Of a DNA stretch of 64,000 bases, positions 17,043 through 27,722 are shown in pieces. The stretch is taken from the NCBI GenBank assembly GCA_946894095.1, contig OX335657.1, positions 3,100,001-3,164,000 on the forward strand. The letters are read 5' to 3'. The notes below the pieces were generated by a model. That model was given only the letters and a program-made list of their open reading frames with translations, was not told the origin of the DNA and did not search any database. Source of the DNA: Incurvaria masculella (Eukaryota; Arthropoda; Insecta; Lepidoptera; Incurvariidae). Numbering within the stretch: the stretch's first letter is position 1; each line of letters opens with the position of its first letter. A program made the position numbers and the translations under genes.

Positions 17043-20000
17043 AAGCCAGTACCTGGGGGCGGGTGCTGGCTGGTAGAATAGAAGCCCCGAAAGTCACAAT
17101 TTCACAGGCATTTACTGGGAACAGCCTGCTCGTTGAAGGTCAAGTGAACGGGATAAAATGCAACTTGACCTTAGATACCGGAGCGTCTCGTACAGTCGTT
17201 AAGTCGAAAACCTTTGGCCACGTGACATGGAATCGTCGCCAATATTTCAATGTTTGCAGGCTTCAGACAGCTACCGGCCAGCACATACCCGTCCATGGAG
17301 AGATGGAAGTGACAATTAAAATTGGAAGTAAGACTTATCGTCATACCGCCATTTTAGCAGATATCATCGATGATTGCATTCTCGGCTTGGATTTTATGAG
17401 AACCAACAACTGTAAAATAGATTTGGCAAATGGCGTGCTCATTTGTGGCAGAGAAGAAGTATCCTGGCTACGCAAATGTGATGAAGTTTCCTCAGATGCG
17501 TTGACCACAGGGAGATCTAAGGTGGCCGCTCTTTTGGAAGACAGCAGACGGAACCTGACTGTTGATGAGTTGCAGAAGGCAACAAGTCTGCTTACGCGAT
17601 ATTCAGACATCTTCTCTTCGCACGAAGGAGACATTGGTAGAACTAACATGGTTAAGCACCGGATTAATACAGGAGATGCTCTTCCAATACGCCAGAGGCC
17701 ACGCCGCGTTCCCGTAGCTAAGGAAGAAGAAGTTCAGAAAATGATAGCGGATATGCAGAAAAATAATGTTATAGAGACTTCGTCAAGTCCATGGTGTTCA
17801 CCCGTAGTTCTGGTGAAAAAGAAAGATGGCAGCACCAGATTTTGTGTGGACTATCGACGCTTAAATGATGTAACGAAAAAGGACAGCTATCCGCTTCCTA
17901 GGATTGATGACACGCTGGATACATTAAGTGGCATGAAGTGGTTCACAACCCTGGACCTGAAGAGCGGCTACTGGCAGGTGGAAATCGACCAAAAAGATAA
18001 GGAGAAGACAGCATTCACGACAGGGCATGGGCTGTGGCAATTCAAAGTGATGCCGTTTGGACTCTGTAATGCTCCCGCGACCTTCGAAAGGCTTATGGAA
18101 CGAGTACTTTTTGGGCTGATCGGGAAAGCTTGTTTAGTGTATCTGGACGACATCATCATAATAGGGCGGACATTTGATGATCACATTAAGAATTTGGAGA
18201 ATGTTTTGAGCAAAATCCGCCAAGCTAACCTTAAACTAAGTGGCAATAAATGTTCTTTCTTCAAGCGTCAGGTTAGCTATTTGGGTCACGTTATCTCCGA
18301 AAATGGCATCGAAACTGACCCAAAGAAGATCGAAGCCGTACAAGAGTGGCCAGTTCCGAAGGATAAGACAGAAATTCGTGCGTTTTTAGGACTGTGCTCT
18401 TATTACCGTCGTTTTGTCCGAAATTTCTCCGAGATTGCTAAGCCATTGCATCGACTTACTGAAGATAAGCGACAATTTACCTGGGACGAGGACTGCACGA
18501 GTTCATTCCAAGAACTTAAGCAACGTCTCTGTAACGCTCCTATCTTGGGTTATCCCGAAGCCGATAAAGAGTACATAGTCGACACCGACGCGAGTAATAC
18601 CGGAATCGGCGGGGTACTCTCCCAACGTCATGGGGACAAGGAGATCGTTACAGGTTATTTCAGTAAATCCCTTTCAAAGCCTGAAAGGAATTATTGTGTG
18701 ACAAGGCGAGAGCTTCTGGCGGTGGTGAAGACTTTGCAGCATTTTAGCAAGTATCTTCTCGGCCGAAGATTCCGCTTAAGGACTGACCACGCTGCGTTAA
18801 AATGGCTGCTTCAGTTTAAAAATCCAGAAGGGCAGGTTGCGCGCTGGCTGGAACAGCTGCAAGAGTATAACTTTGAAACAGAGCATAGAAGTGGTAAATC
18901 CCATGGAAATGCTGACGCTTTGTCTCGTCGACCCTGTACAGAAGAGTGTAAACACTGCATCAGGGAAGAAACAAAGGAAACTGCCCGTTTAAAGGCGATC
19001 CGAATGGATAACATCAGTGAAGAATTGAGCAATGAAAACATGAAGCTAGCACAGGAGGAGGACGAAGATTTAATGCCCATTATTCGCTGGAAGCGAGCAG
19101 GAGAGGCAAAGCCGGAATGGAAAGATGTTTCCGCAATGAGCACTGCGACTAAGAGTTACTGGGCTCAGTGGTCGAGCTTGCTACTTCATAACGGTATCCT
19201 TTACAGAAAATGGGAAACACCTAACGGTAAGGATACCTCTTTGCAATTAGTCATTCCCAGAACTAAGATAAAAGAAGTTCTTCGTTGCCTACACGATGGA
19301 ACTTCAGGTGGACATTTGGGAATAAAGAAAACGCTCCTGAAGATTCGCCAGCGGTTCTACTGGATTAATTGCCGCGACGATGTTGAAGATTGGTGCCGCA
19401 AATGCGCGTCCTGTAGCGCTGTCAAAGGTCCTCAGACACGGAGCAAAGGAGCTTTAAAACTCTACAATGTTGGAGCTCCGTGGGAGAGAATCGCTATTGA
19501 CGTGGCTGGCCCTTTTCCCCCAACTAATGACGGCAACCGTTACTTTATGGTTGTGATGGATTATTTTACTAAGTGGCCTGAGGTATTTGCAATACCAAAT
19601 CAGGAAGCAACCACGATTGCACAAAAATTGGTCCATGAAGTTTTCTGTCGCTTCGGAATACCTCTCGAGATACACACCGATCAAGGCAGAAATTTTGAAT
19701 CCAGAGTGTTTCAGGAGACATGTCGATTGATGGGAATCCATAAGACCAGGACGACTCCATACCACCCACAATCAGATGGAATGGTGGAACGATTTAATCA
19801 GACATTGGAAAGACACTTGGCCAAATTGGTGGAGGAACATCAAAAGGATTGGGACCAGTATATACCTCTCTTTCTATTGTCTTACCGAACAGCTGTGCAT
19901 GAAAGCGTAGATGAAACTCCAGCCTACATCAACTTTGGACGCGAGCTTAGATTACCAGCTGACCTTCTGACGGGATGTCCACCGGAGGCCTCTCGTAGTG

Positions 20001-20347
20001 TAACAGAGTACGTGTCAGATCTTCGGGGGAAAATGGACACTGTATATAAACGTGTCAGAGAGGCTGGCCTACGAGCAAGCGAACGGATGAAGACACGTTA
20101 TGACCGCCGGGCTCATGGCAACGTATTCGAAGAAGGATCTTTAGTTTGGCTTCATAATCCTTTACGGAAAAAAGGAAAAAGTCCTAAACTGCAGCCAAAA
20201 TGGGAAGGTCCTTATACAGTAGTGACTAAAATGAATGACGTGACATATCGTATCCGCCGAAATGATAGATGTCAGGCTAAAATTGTACACGTAGATCGTC
20301 TGGCCCGATACCACGGAGACAATTATGCTCGAGACGAGCATAACTAA
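17039..20347 (+). CDS. pol: Pol polyprotein: protease, RT, RNase H, integrase
   Basis: About 1,102 residues, in the -1 frame relative to gag and probably made as a Gag-Pol fusion; the GTG at 17039 is only the first start-like codon. Domains in order: aspartic protease with [10 protein letters not shown] (about residue 46); RT with [39 protein letters not shown] and the intact YLDD box (about 367); RNase H with [14 protein letters not shown] and RRELLAVV; integrase with HHCC zinc region (GGHLGIKK to CRKCASC) and catalytic D, D(35)E at IDVAGPF (about 821), HTDQGRNF (about 881) and MVERFNQTL (about 917); and a C-terminal GPY-like WEGPYTVV. No broken motif is seen. It ends 11 bases before the 3' LTR. 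Confidence 0.96.
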   Translation: MKASTWGRVLAGRIEAPKVTISQAFTGNSLLVEGQVNGIKCNLTLDTGASRTVVKSKTFGHVTWNRRQYFNVCRLQTATGQHIPVHGEMEVTIKIGSKTYRHTAILADIIDDCILGLDFMRTNNCKIDLANGVLICGREEVSWLRKCDEVSSDALTTGRSKVAALLEDSRRNLTVDELQKATSLLTRYSDIFSSHEGDIGRTNMVKHRINTGDALPIRQRPRRVPVAKEEEVQKMIADMQKNNVIETSSSPWCSPVVLVKKKDGSTRFCVDYRRLNDVTKKDSYPLPRIDDTLDTLSGMKWFTTLDLKSGYWQVEIDQKDKEKTAFTTGHGLWQFKVMPFGLCNAPATFERLMERVLFGLIGKACLVYLDDIIIIGRTFDDHIKNLENVLSKIRQANLKLSGNKCSFFKRQVSYLGHVISENGIETDPKKIEAVQEWPVPKDKTEIRAFLGLCSYYRRFVRNFSEIAKPLHRLTEDKRQFTWDEDCTSSFQELKQRLCNAPILGYPEADKEYIVDTDASNTGIGGVLSQRHGDKEIVTGYFSKSLSKPERNYCVTRRELLAVVKTLQHFSKYLLGRRFRLRTDHAALKWLLQFKNPEGQVARWLEQLQEYNFETEHRSGKSHGNADALSRRPCTEECKHCIREETKETARLKAIRMDNISEELSNENMKLAQEEDEDLMPIIRWKRAGEAKPEWKDVSAMSTATKSYWAQWSSLLLHNGILYRKWETPNGKDTSLQLVIPRTKIKEVLRCLHDGTSGGHLGIKKTLLKIRQRFYWINCRDDVEDWCRKCASCSAVKGPQTRSKGALKLYNVGAPWERIAIDVAGPFPPTNDGNRYFMVVMDYFTKWPEVFAIPNQEATTIAQKLVHEVFCRFGIPLEIHTDQGRNFESRVFQETCRLMGIHKTRTTPYHPQSDGMVERFNQTLERHLAKLVEEHQKDWDQYIPLFLLSYRTAVHESVDETPAYINFGRELRLPADLLTGCPPEASRSVTEYVSDLRGKMDTVYKRVREAGLRASERMKTRYDRRAHGNVFEEGSLVWLHNPLRKKGKSPKLQPKWEGPYTVVTKMNDVTYRIRRNDRCQAKIVHVDRLARYHGDNYARDEHN

Positions 20348-20358
20348 GGAGGGGGCAG
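20346..20358 (+). promoter_or_regulatory. Polypurine tract of the intact element
   Basis: AAGGAGGGGGCAG directly precedes the TG of the 3' LTR and overlaps the last bases after the pol stop. Expected primer for plus-strand synthesis. Confidence 0.8.
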
Positions 20359-20857
20359 TGCTACGAGCGCGCCATCTGTTGGAGCTCGGCTGCAACGTCG
20401 ATGCGTTTCGTCAACAGATGGCGCTGCTTACAACTTATATCGCGATAGGGATTCGGCAGTGCTGGTACAATATAACAAAAATGTTTGGCGCATCTGGCTG
20501 AGAGCAATTTCTGGAACGGTCGGGCGATTCCCGATGGAGATTGTTCTCGGCTGGCTCGCCAGGTGGGGGGCGCCTAGAATTCTGTGGAGTTTTCTAGAAA
20601 GAAGCTCCACCGATATAAAAGGCGCCTCAGCCAGCACTGCCGCCAGTCTATTTTGAATAGTGAAACGAGCGACAACAAGCGATAGTGCAGTGAGTGAACT
20701 AGCTCTCAGTGATACAGTTCAGCGATAATTAGAATTTGGTGATCGAAGTGACACAAAATTGTCGTTGTTTGTGTTTCATTTGTGAATTGTTTTCAATAAA
20801 GGAACATTTGTTAACTTTTGGTGTTTCTACTCTAATCCGCACCCTACCCGCGTAACA
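20359..20857 (+). repeat. 3' LTR of the intact element
   Basis: 499 bp, TGCTACG...CGTAACA, uninterrupted. It has the TATA box at 20614-20621 and AATAAA at 20795-20800, about 180 bp apart, consistent with U3-R-U5. Identical to the split 5' LTR as far as I can read, and followed by ATAT. Confidence 0.95.
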
Positions 20858-22230
20858 ATATTATAACTAATAATTAATATCATTATAGAAAATATAAATA
20901 ATATAACTATAATAATAAAACTATTTAAATTTAATTCCGAACTTATGTAACTATTTCTATAATAAATAACTGCTGTTGCGCTTGACATTCAGGAGAAATT
21001 CCGCGCGTTTGGAAAATTTACGTGAAGCGATGCACCATGTGAGTATCATCTTATACAGGCTGTGAATATTCCAAACTACTGCCACTAACTTGCACCACTA
21101 ACTTGCGCAAGTTAGGCCTTACGCAACGCTTACGAATTCGGGACGCTCAACATCGAATATTCGTTGCACTAAAAAGTGTACTGTGAAGTTCTTATGTATT
21201 CTCACTCGCCGGCTCTACCGTTCGTGTATGTAAAATTGGCTACGCCGCCCTCATACGAACGAGTTTCGGTTGTTACTAACCGTCCTTACATGCTCGCTAG
21301 TTTCACAACCGCCCAGTGGGTCCCGGCACGAAGGTCGCAGTTTTAAATCCTTATTCAAATGAATGTCGCACCAAAATTGTGTCACATATTTCACAATCAC
21401 GGTGGATATTTCTCCATGCCCTGACAGTGCCGCTAAAAAAAATCACATAATAAAGAAGAAAACATGGCCTCATAAGAACATAATGGTGTGTATGTTGTCA
21501 AATTCACTGTTCTGTGGAACCCACCGTTATTATGTATGACGGCGGGTTGCCAACGCACTGGCGTATGTTTTTGCCGACTCGGTGAAATGGTAGGGTTTTC
21601 ATATAAAATAACAGTTAATTAAATGTTAAAATAACAATAGCTTAAAGCCTATAAGCTAATCTAAAAAATCGATAATGGCTAAGCTCATCTGGGTAAACAT
21701 TTGTATAAACCTTAAACGCTGAGTTGATCTGCCTCAATATCTATAATACCCCAATTATCACAACGAAGTCTGTTTATCAAGCATAATCATTTGACTTTTA
21801 GTCCATGTCAGCTGTAAAACGTAAATTTGCTTCTTTGTTAAGTTTTGCACTGTTGTCCAAAAACGTAAAGGTTACCGGCGCTCAACAACGCGACTCACGA
21901 AATGTCAAGCAAGAATTCACTTAAAATTGTCGACACCCAAAATCAGATATTGTATTAACATTCGTGCTGACGATGGCGGAATTTTCTCTAAAAACCTAGA
22001 TAGTTTTTTTTTAATAAATGAGAAAATTTTCCTTCCTAACTCCAGAAATTTCAATCCGAAAAACAACGTTCGTTGCAAATCAGCACCCGGAATTGTTTTT
22101 TACAAGCTTTTATTGAACTTGCCATGTTTGTATGTATGTATGTAATGCAGGTGTTAAGGTCAAAACTTGCAAGCTACCAGCAAGCTACGGAGTTGAATTT
22201 TTGCATGTTGTTTGACAGCACAACGAGTCT
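20858..22230. other. Non-coding stretch with one unclassified repeat
   Basis: The start is very AT-rich. 21150-21260 is the reverse complement of a repeat (called U1 here) also found at 31045-31200 and around 52720-53014; shared landmarks are GCGTAGCCAMTTTTACATAC, ACGAACGG and GACGCC/TTAGTGCAACGAATG-like pieces. No coding frame is convincing elsewhere. Confidence 0.45.
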
Positions 22231-22583
22231 GAGTGGGCAGTCTGAGTTCTCACCGAAATTGGCGTTTACGGCAAACCGATCGACTGGTGTTTTCTCCAAA
22301 CTCCATACAAGTTTTTACTAGATATTCTGTGGTTTTACTTCTTCAATCTGTCAAAGTCAAACGCGGACTTCCGATTTGTATGAAAACGCGGAGTGGACGT
22401 AAACGGCAACGTCGACGTATTTACGGCAACGTTGAGTAAGCTGTCAAATCAAGCTCGGACTCGCAAATGTTAGTTCGCTTAACGCCCGCTGCGCGCGCTC
22501 TCCAATTTCTCCATACATTTGAAACCGCCAGTCGATCGGTTTGCCGTAACGCCAATTTAGGTGACAACTTAGACTACCGGCTC
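22231..22583. mobile_element. Foldback MITE (family M4), copy 1
   Basis: 353 bp with long inverted ends: GAGTGGGCAGTCTGAGTTCT is mirrored by the right end CCGGCTC, and the pairing continues through GGCGTTTACGGCAAACCGATC for about 60 bp. Nearly identical to 23481-23833. The interior contains GGCAACGTCGACGTATTTACG. Non-coding. Confidence 0.8.
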
Positions 22584-22904
22584 TGGCATCATTTACTAAA
22601 ACATTTCTAGTTAAAATTATCTGGCAAATTCAGCTACATGTATCAGGTACATAGTGCCAATTTCTATATGATTCAAATTACTAGCCAAATGTTTTTGTAG
22701 CTGAAGTACCCTTTCCTTATGTGTACATTAAACTTAACTCTAGCTCAATCTCCCATACACGCTTTTAATAGCACATACCGAATGGTGGTCTGATACACTT
22801 CATTTTATAGTTGAGTCTACTGAAATTGTGCTGATGGAATTAGATACAATTTAAGCAAAATATAGTAACACACAAACATACATACCTTCACGCCGATTTC
22901 TTGG

Positions 22905-23160
22905 AGGGTAGGAAGATATTATTATTATTATTAAATTCTTTATTGTACACCATTATCATCAAGTGCGTTGGCGGAAAGCAGTGGTTCCGTACCGGTGAAG
23001 GCCGGGAGGACTGGAGGAAAATTGGAGAGGCGTATGTACAGCAGTAGACGCAAACACGCTGACTGACTGACTGACTGACATTATAAAAACAGTTTACAAA
23101 TGGCGGGCCTAATGCCAAAAGGCATTCTCTTCCTACCTACCCTTGGGATGTAGGAAAGGT
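22905..23160 (-). mobile_element. LINE 3' end split by a second LINE tail
   Basis: The outer part resembles a CR1-like 3' UTR on the minus strand (TAAATTCTTTATTGTACACC, then CAGTTTACAAATGGCGGGCC with GCATTCTCTTCC). Within it, 22957-23079 is an RTE-like 3' tail on the plus strand whose last codons read GREDWRKIGEAYVQQ and stop, ending in (CTGA)n. ATTAT at 22952-22956 and 23080-23084 is its target duplication. Confidence 0.7.
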
Positions 23161-23480
23161 GCAAGGCGGCAGACAAAAAAGGATAAAAGAAGTAAGATTT
23201 TTTATCAATAAAGATATATATATACTTAACAAGAATACATATACTTACATTCTAATACTATTACATACAGATACATATAATACATAGCTTATAATAAATA
23301 TTTAATATAAATATAAACAAATATTTGTGTATATACATTTATACTTATATGAACCTATTTTTTGTAACAGAGAGCGAGCAAGAACTTGTATAAATGATTA
23401 AGTTTAAATATAATTTTAGGACTTCAGACGTTCTTTGAAAATATATACATTGGAAGAGGACCGAATTTCTAGGGGAAGCT
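23161..23480. other. AT-rich unassigned stretch
   Basis: Dominated by TA-rich tracts (TATATATA near 23215, repeated ATACATA). No coding frame or repeat ends seen. Confidence 0.4.
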
Positions 23481-23833
23481 GAGTGGGCAGTCTGAGTTCT
23501 CACCGAAATCGGCGTTTACGGCAAACCGATCTACTGGCGTTTTCACCAAACTCCATACAAGTTTTTACTAGATATTCTGTGGTTTTACTTCTTCAAGCTG
23601 TCAAAGTCAAACGCGGACTTCCGATTTATATGAAAACGCGGAATGGACGTAAACGGCAACGTCGACGTATTTACGGCAACGTTGAGTAAGCTGTCAAATC
23701 AAGCTCGGACTCGCAAATGTTAGTTCGCTTAACGCCCGCTGCGCGCGCTCTTCAATTTCTCCATACATTTGAAAACGCCAGTCGATCGGTTTGCCGTAAC
23801 GCCAATTTAGGTGACAACTTAGACTACCGGCTC
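23481..23833. mobile_element. Foldback MITE (family M4), copy 2
   Basis: 353 bp, the same length as copy 1 and differing at only a handful of positions. Same inverted ends. Located about 0.9 kb from copy 1 in the same orientation. Confidence 0.82.
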
Positions 23834-24569
23834 TGATTCCAAAGACGAGATGCGTTTACAGGTAGAGCGACATACGGTACGATCACAGCATACCTCTTTC
23901 GCTTCATCTACAGACGTAGAGACTTTTATACATGATCTACGATTTCGGGTGCTACGTACCTGAGTTCTCACCTAAATTGTCGTTTACGGAACTTCGAAGT
24001 AAAAACGTCAAAATGCATACAAGCTTTTACTAGTTATTCTGTGGTTTTATTTCTTCAAGCTGTCAAAATCAAACTCGGATTTCAGATTTAAATTAAAAAG
24101 CGGAGTCGGCGTAAACGGCAACGTCAACGTATTTACGGCGACGGTGAGTAAGTTGTGAAATCATACTCGGACTCGCAAATGTTAATTCGCTTAACGCTCA
24201 CTGCGCGCGCTCCTAGGGCCGTATAGATAGTCGTTACTAACACTCAAAGTACTACTCAGAACTAGGACTTTGAAAGCTTTCGCATTTATAGTGCCAACTG
24301 ACAGCTTCAAAGTCGTGAGTTTTTTCGTGAAAACTTAGCCAAGTTCTAGTCAGCTTCAGCCTTCACTCAAGACAAACTAAACACAATGTGTCTCTTTCTA
24401 TCGTTAGGTGACGAGGGGGATAGCAACTGCCCTCGTTTTTACTCTCGCTGTCAGTTCCTGTCAATGTTATGACGCGTTATCATCTCTCGGATCGCTTTTC
24501 ATCGCATCGAAACGTTTGTGTGTGTATTTTGCTAAGTGATCGTTCGTATTTTCAACTGAAAACATCGAA

Positions 24570-26448
24570 ATGGATGAGTTAGAAGACTTCTTTGAAGAAG
24601 TGGACAACATGGGACGTTTTGATTTTGATCTGCCAGCACAAAGGCAAAGGAAGGTGTACATGCGTGATATCATCAATCCCTTCATCTTCTATACGCAAAG
24701 GGAATTTAGAGATAGATACCGATTCTACAAAGAAACTGTCCGCGAAGTAATATTGCCAGAAATTGCAGATGCGCTAAGAAGATACGACAACAGAGGTCTC
24801 CCTATTTCACCAGAAAGGCAACTTCTGATTGCGTTGAGATTCTACGCTACAGGACATTTTCAGGCAAGTATCTATGCATATCTAATTTACCTACAATCAC
24901 CATGTTCGAAATGACATTGAAAATTGTTCGTGTTTTGAATACATTTCAAGATTACAATTAATTTGAGGTTATAGAACAACATCTATATTGAAGCATTGTT
25001 ATCAGGTATTAAAATCTCAAATTAATCAGTTCAATGTAGCTGCACAATATAACACAGGTCCCATATATACCTACCTAATTCATTATATTCTGCATTCCCT
25101 TATAAGATCTGAATTACTTACAGATTGAAGGTGGCGATTTGATGTTCGTATCGCAGCCAACTGTCTCGAAGATCGTGGCAAATGTGTCACAGTTATTGGC
25201 ACGGAAATGGCCAAAATTCATTCATTTTCCTCGCACTCCGGAAGGCATTGCAAGAACTAAAGATAAGTTCGAGGCACTGGGAAGGAGAGGTGACGTCCAA
25301 GGATTGCCTGATATAATCGGTGCAATAGACTGCAGCCATGTAAGGATAGTCCGTCCGCGAGGTATAGAGCACTCTGAAGCTTACAGAAATAGACATTCAA
25401 CATTCTCTGTGAACGTTCAGGTTTGTCATCATCATATTAAAATCATAATCGCCTATAATCAATAATACTCTCACAATAACCACTTGTGCAATAAAAAAAC
25501 ATAATAATAAATATCTATAATACACGACATGAACCCATGAACGGATCTACTACTAAAGCAGTATATTGAGAGGATTGAAAAGTCATAATACAAGTGATAC
25601 ATTTACATACAAATATTTTAATCTGTTCGACATTTCAGGCAGTGGTCGGACCAGACATGCAATTTTATGACATTGTCGCAAGATGGCCTGGTAGTGCACA
25701 CGACAGTCGCATATTCCGCAACTCAAGAGTACACCTCCGCCTTACGAACAATCAGCTCAACGGAACTCTTGTTGGTGACAGTGGTTATGCGTGCACTCGC
25801 TTCTTACTTACACCGGTCCTAAACCCTCGAACTCGAGCAGAGGAGCGTTACAACAGTGTGCACACAAAACGCACACGTAACATCGTAGAAAGGGTGTTTG
25901 GGGTGTGGAAACGAAGGTATGACTTATTAACTACATGTGAAACTCTTTGGCTCCTGGCACTAGCCGGCAAGAACTAGGTTTAGCCTCAAGCCTAGTATTA
26001 GGCCTAACATGTAAAGGCAAAAACAAGTAAAATTACTCGGACTGTCATTGGACATTGCAGGATATCTGCATATCCTTCAATGATATGCAAATGTATATGA
26101 TATTTTAAATTATTATCTGTTTTTTGTTATTCTGATTCTCAATCCCTGATATCTGTACAGTTATTCTAGAACTGTAAAATGGCAGTGGTTCTGCACCAAA
26201 TCAGCTACTAATCTGATTTTTGTTACAGGTTCCCGTGCCTTCGGAAAGGACTTGCCTACAAAATCACAACAACTAGCAACATCATTGTTGCATGTGCTGT
26301 GCTTCACAACATCGGCATTCTTGTAGGCGATCAAGATGAAGACCATTATATACCGTTACCACCAGCAATTCCAGTGGAAAATGCAATGGAACGGAACGCT
26401 GAAGGTTTAGCCTTCAGGGCTATGCTTATCCGAACCAGATATGGTTAA
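24570..26448 (+). CDS. Harbinger DDE transposase (4 exons, 362 aa)
   Basis: HARBI1-like transposase that cuts and joins the element ends. Exons inferred by eye: 24570-24863, 25124-25420, 25639-25916, 26229-26448; together 1,089 nt including the stop, with matching phases. Exon 1 gives MDELEDFFEEVDNMG and the LLIALRFYATGHFQ segment, exon 2 the HTH-like VSQPTVSKIVANVS. The catalytic triad is intact: D167 in IGAIDCSHVRI, D244 in LVGDSGYACTRF, E281 in RNIVERVFGVWKRR; WPGSAHDSRIF is also conserved in the family. The first intron starts GC (CAG|GCAAGT) and ends AG; the others are GT-AG. Start context CGAAATGG is favourable. AATAAA lies at about 26504. Length is close to the usual 350 residues. Confidence 0.92.
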
Positions 26449-27722
26449 TGATGAAAAGATGGTGCATAGATCACCTGTGCCTACTTTAATGTAATACCTG
26501 GTAATAAAATTTAAAAAAATCAGTTCTGTTTTAGATATTTAAACCATTTTGTATCAATAATGCTAACTATTTATATCGCAAGGAACTGTAGATATAAGGT
26601 CAGTCCAGTCCGTACGGGAACATACATGCACACATAAAATTTTATGTATATAAAGGATTAGAGAAACTTGAGCTATTTATGCCGCAATAAAGAAGGATCA
26701 TGTGTAATAATCATCCATTTGTTGGTGGTGTGCGCCTAGAAGAATTGGAAGTCAAAATGCAACCATTTATTTGTTCATGATAATCCGGCTCTTCGAGAAC
26801 GAGCGCTACTTTTAATAATTAAAAATTCAAACAACGTTCAAACTTTCCTATTACTGCCAACTCACAACTTATCTGTGAGACATACCTTCACATATTCGTC
26901 CTTTTCTTTGGTTAGGTTTAAGTACAAACGGCATGACCCTAACTGTCACACATTGGACTTTTGACCCAAATACTTTTTCCTTGCAAATGCCAATGGCTAC
27001 TCTAGCGTTTATGGTGATGCACTCTGTACCTGTGTACGTACAGTTCTGTACGGTATTTTTTTAAAATAAAGAACAATTATGTGAATTTTTGAAATTACAT
27101 GGTTTTGTTTATTGACCCATTAATGTTTTAAAGCACACAAATGAATTGCTTAGCCGATTGCTGTCAGTTAGCTAAATAGTCTAACACCACCGAAGAGCTG
27201 GGTTTCCTCACAAGTTTCACTTAACCGTACTATCTTATGAAATGAATTTATCAAAATCTAAACAAAAAGGACACTAGTGCAGTTACTGGCTATGGATCCA
27301 ACACCTCCTCTTCATTTCAACTTTTTTGGTAGTCAAACTACACTTTTACGTCAAAAACCGAATGATCTTCCTAAATGAGAAGGGTGGCGCCACAGAATAT
27401 ATACAGTTTACATCCAGTAGCTCAACTCCATACAAGGTTCCGATTTGCGAATTGTCCTTCGAAATCATCTTTTTAGAAATAACAGAACCAGCAGTGCTCC
27501 ACCAATATTTTAGTGACAACCCCAACATTCGATGGAGGGAATATATTTATCTCAAAATCGCCTGAGTTGAGCTACTGCTGTGGCCCCGGTCGTACAGGCA
27601 TATATCTACTGTGACGGTGCTGACTAGGGCAACTTATTAATATTATTATTACTTCGTCAAAGTTATTGGAAAAGGATTTTAAATTAAACATGTAGGTATA
27701 TTTTTGCATGGTAACTTCATTA
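26449..27722. other. Harbinger interior between the two genes
   Basis: 3' region shared by the convergent genes. Contains the transposase poly(A) signal, AT-rich sequence and a GGTAGTCAAACTACAC piece (27330) also seen at 10910. Small frames at 27326-27565 have no recognisable domain. Confidence 0.5.

Larger units (their letters stand above)
11284..20857 (+). mobile_element. Intact-looking Ty3/gypsy retrotransposon carrying a LINE insertion
   Basis: Without the LINE the element is about 5.46 kb: 499-bp LTR, primer binding site, gag, pol in the -1 frame, polypurine tract, 499-bp LTR. I see no difference between the two LTRs by eye. Flanking ATAT at 11280-11283 and 20858-20861 fits the 4-bp duplication of this superfamily. 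No env frame lies between pol and the 3' LTR. All catalytic motifs of pol are present. The LINE (11572-15677) lies inside the 5' LTR and has split it. Confidence 0.93.

Noticed and set aside
17039..20347. Pol starting independently at GTG 17039
   Set aside because: Pol frame is open upstream to 16955 and elements of this type make Gag-Pol by frameshifting; a separate GTG start is unlikely in an animal.
20347..20358. env gene in the intact Ty3/gypsy element
   Set aside because: Pol ends 11 bases before the 3' LTR; there is no room for env.
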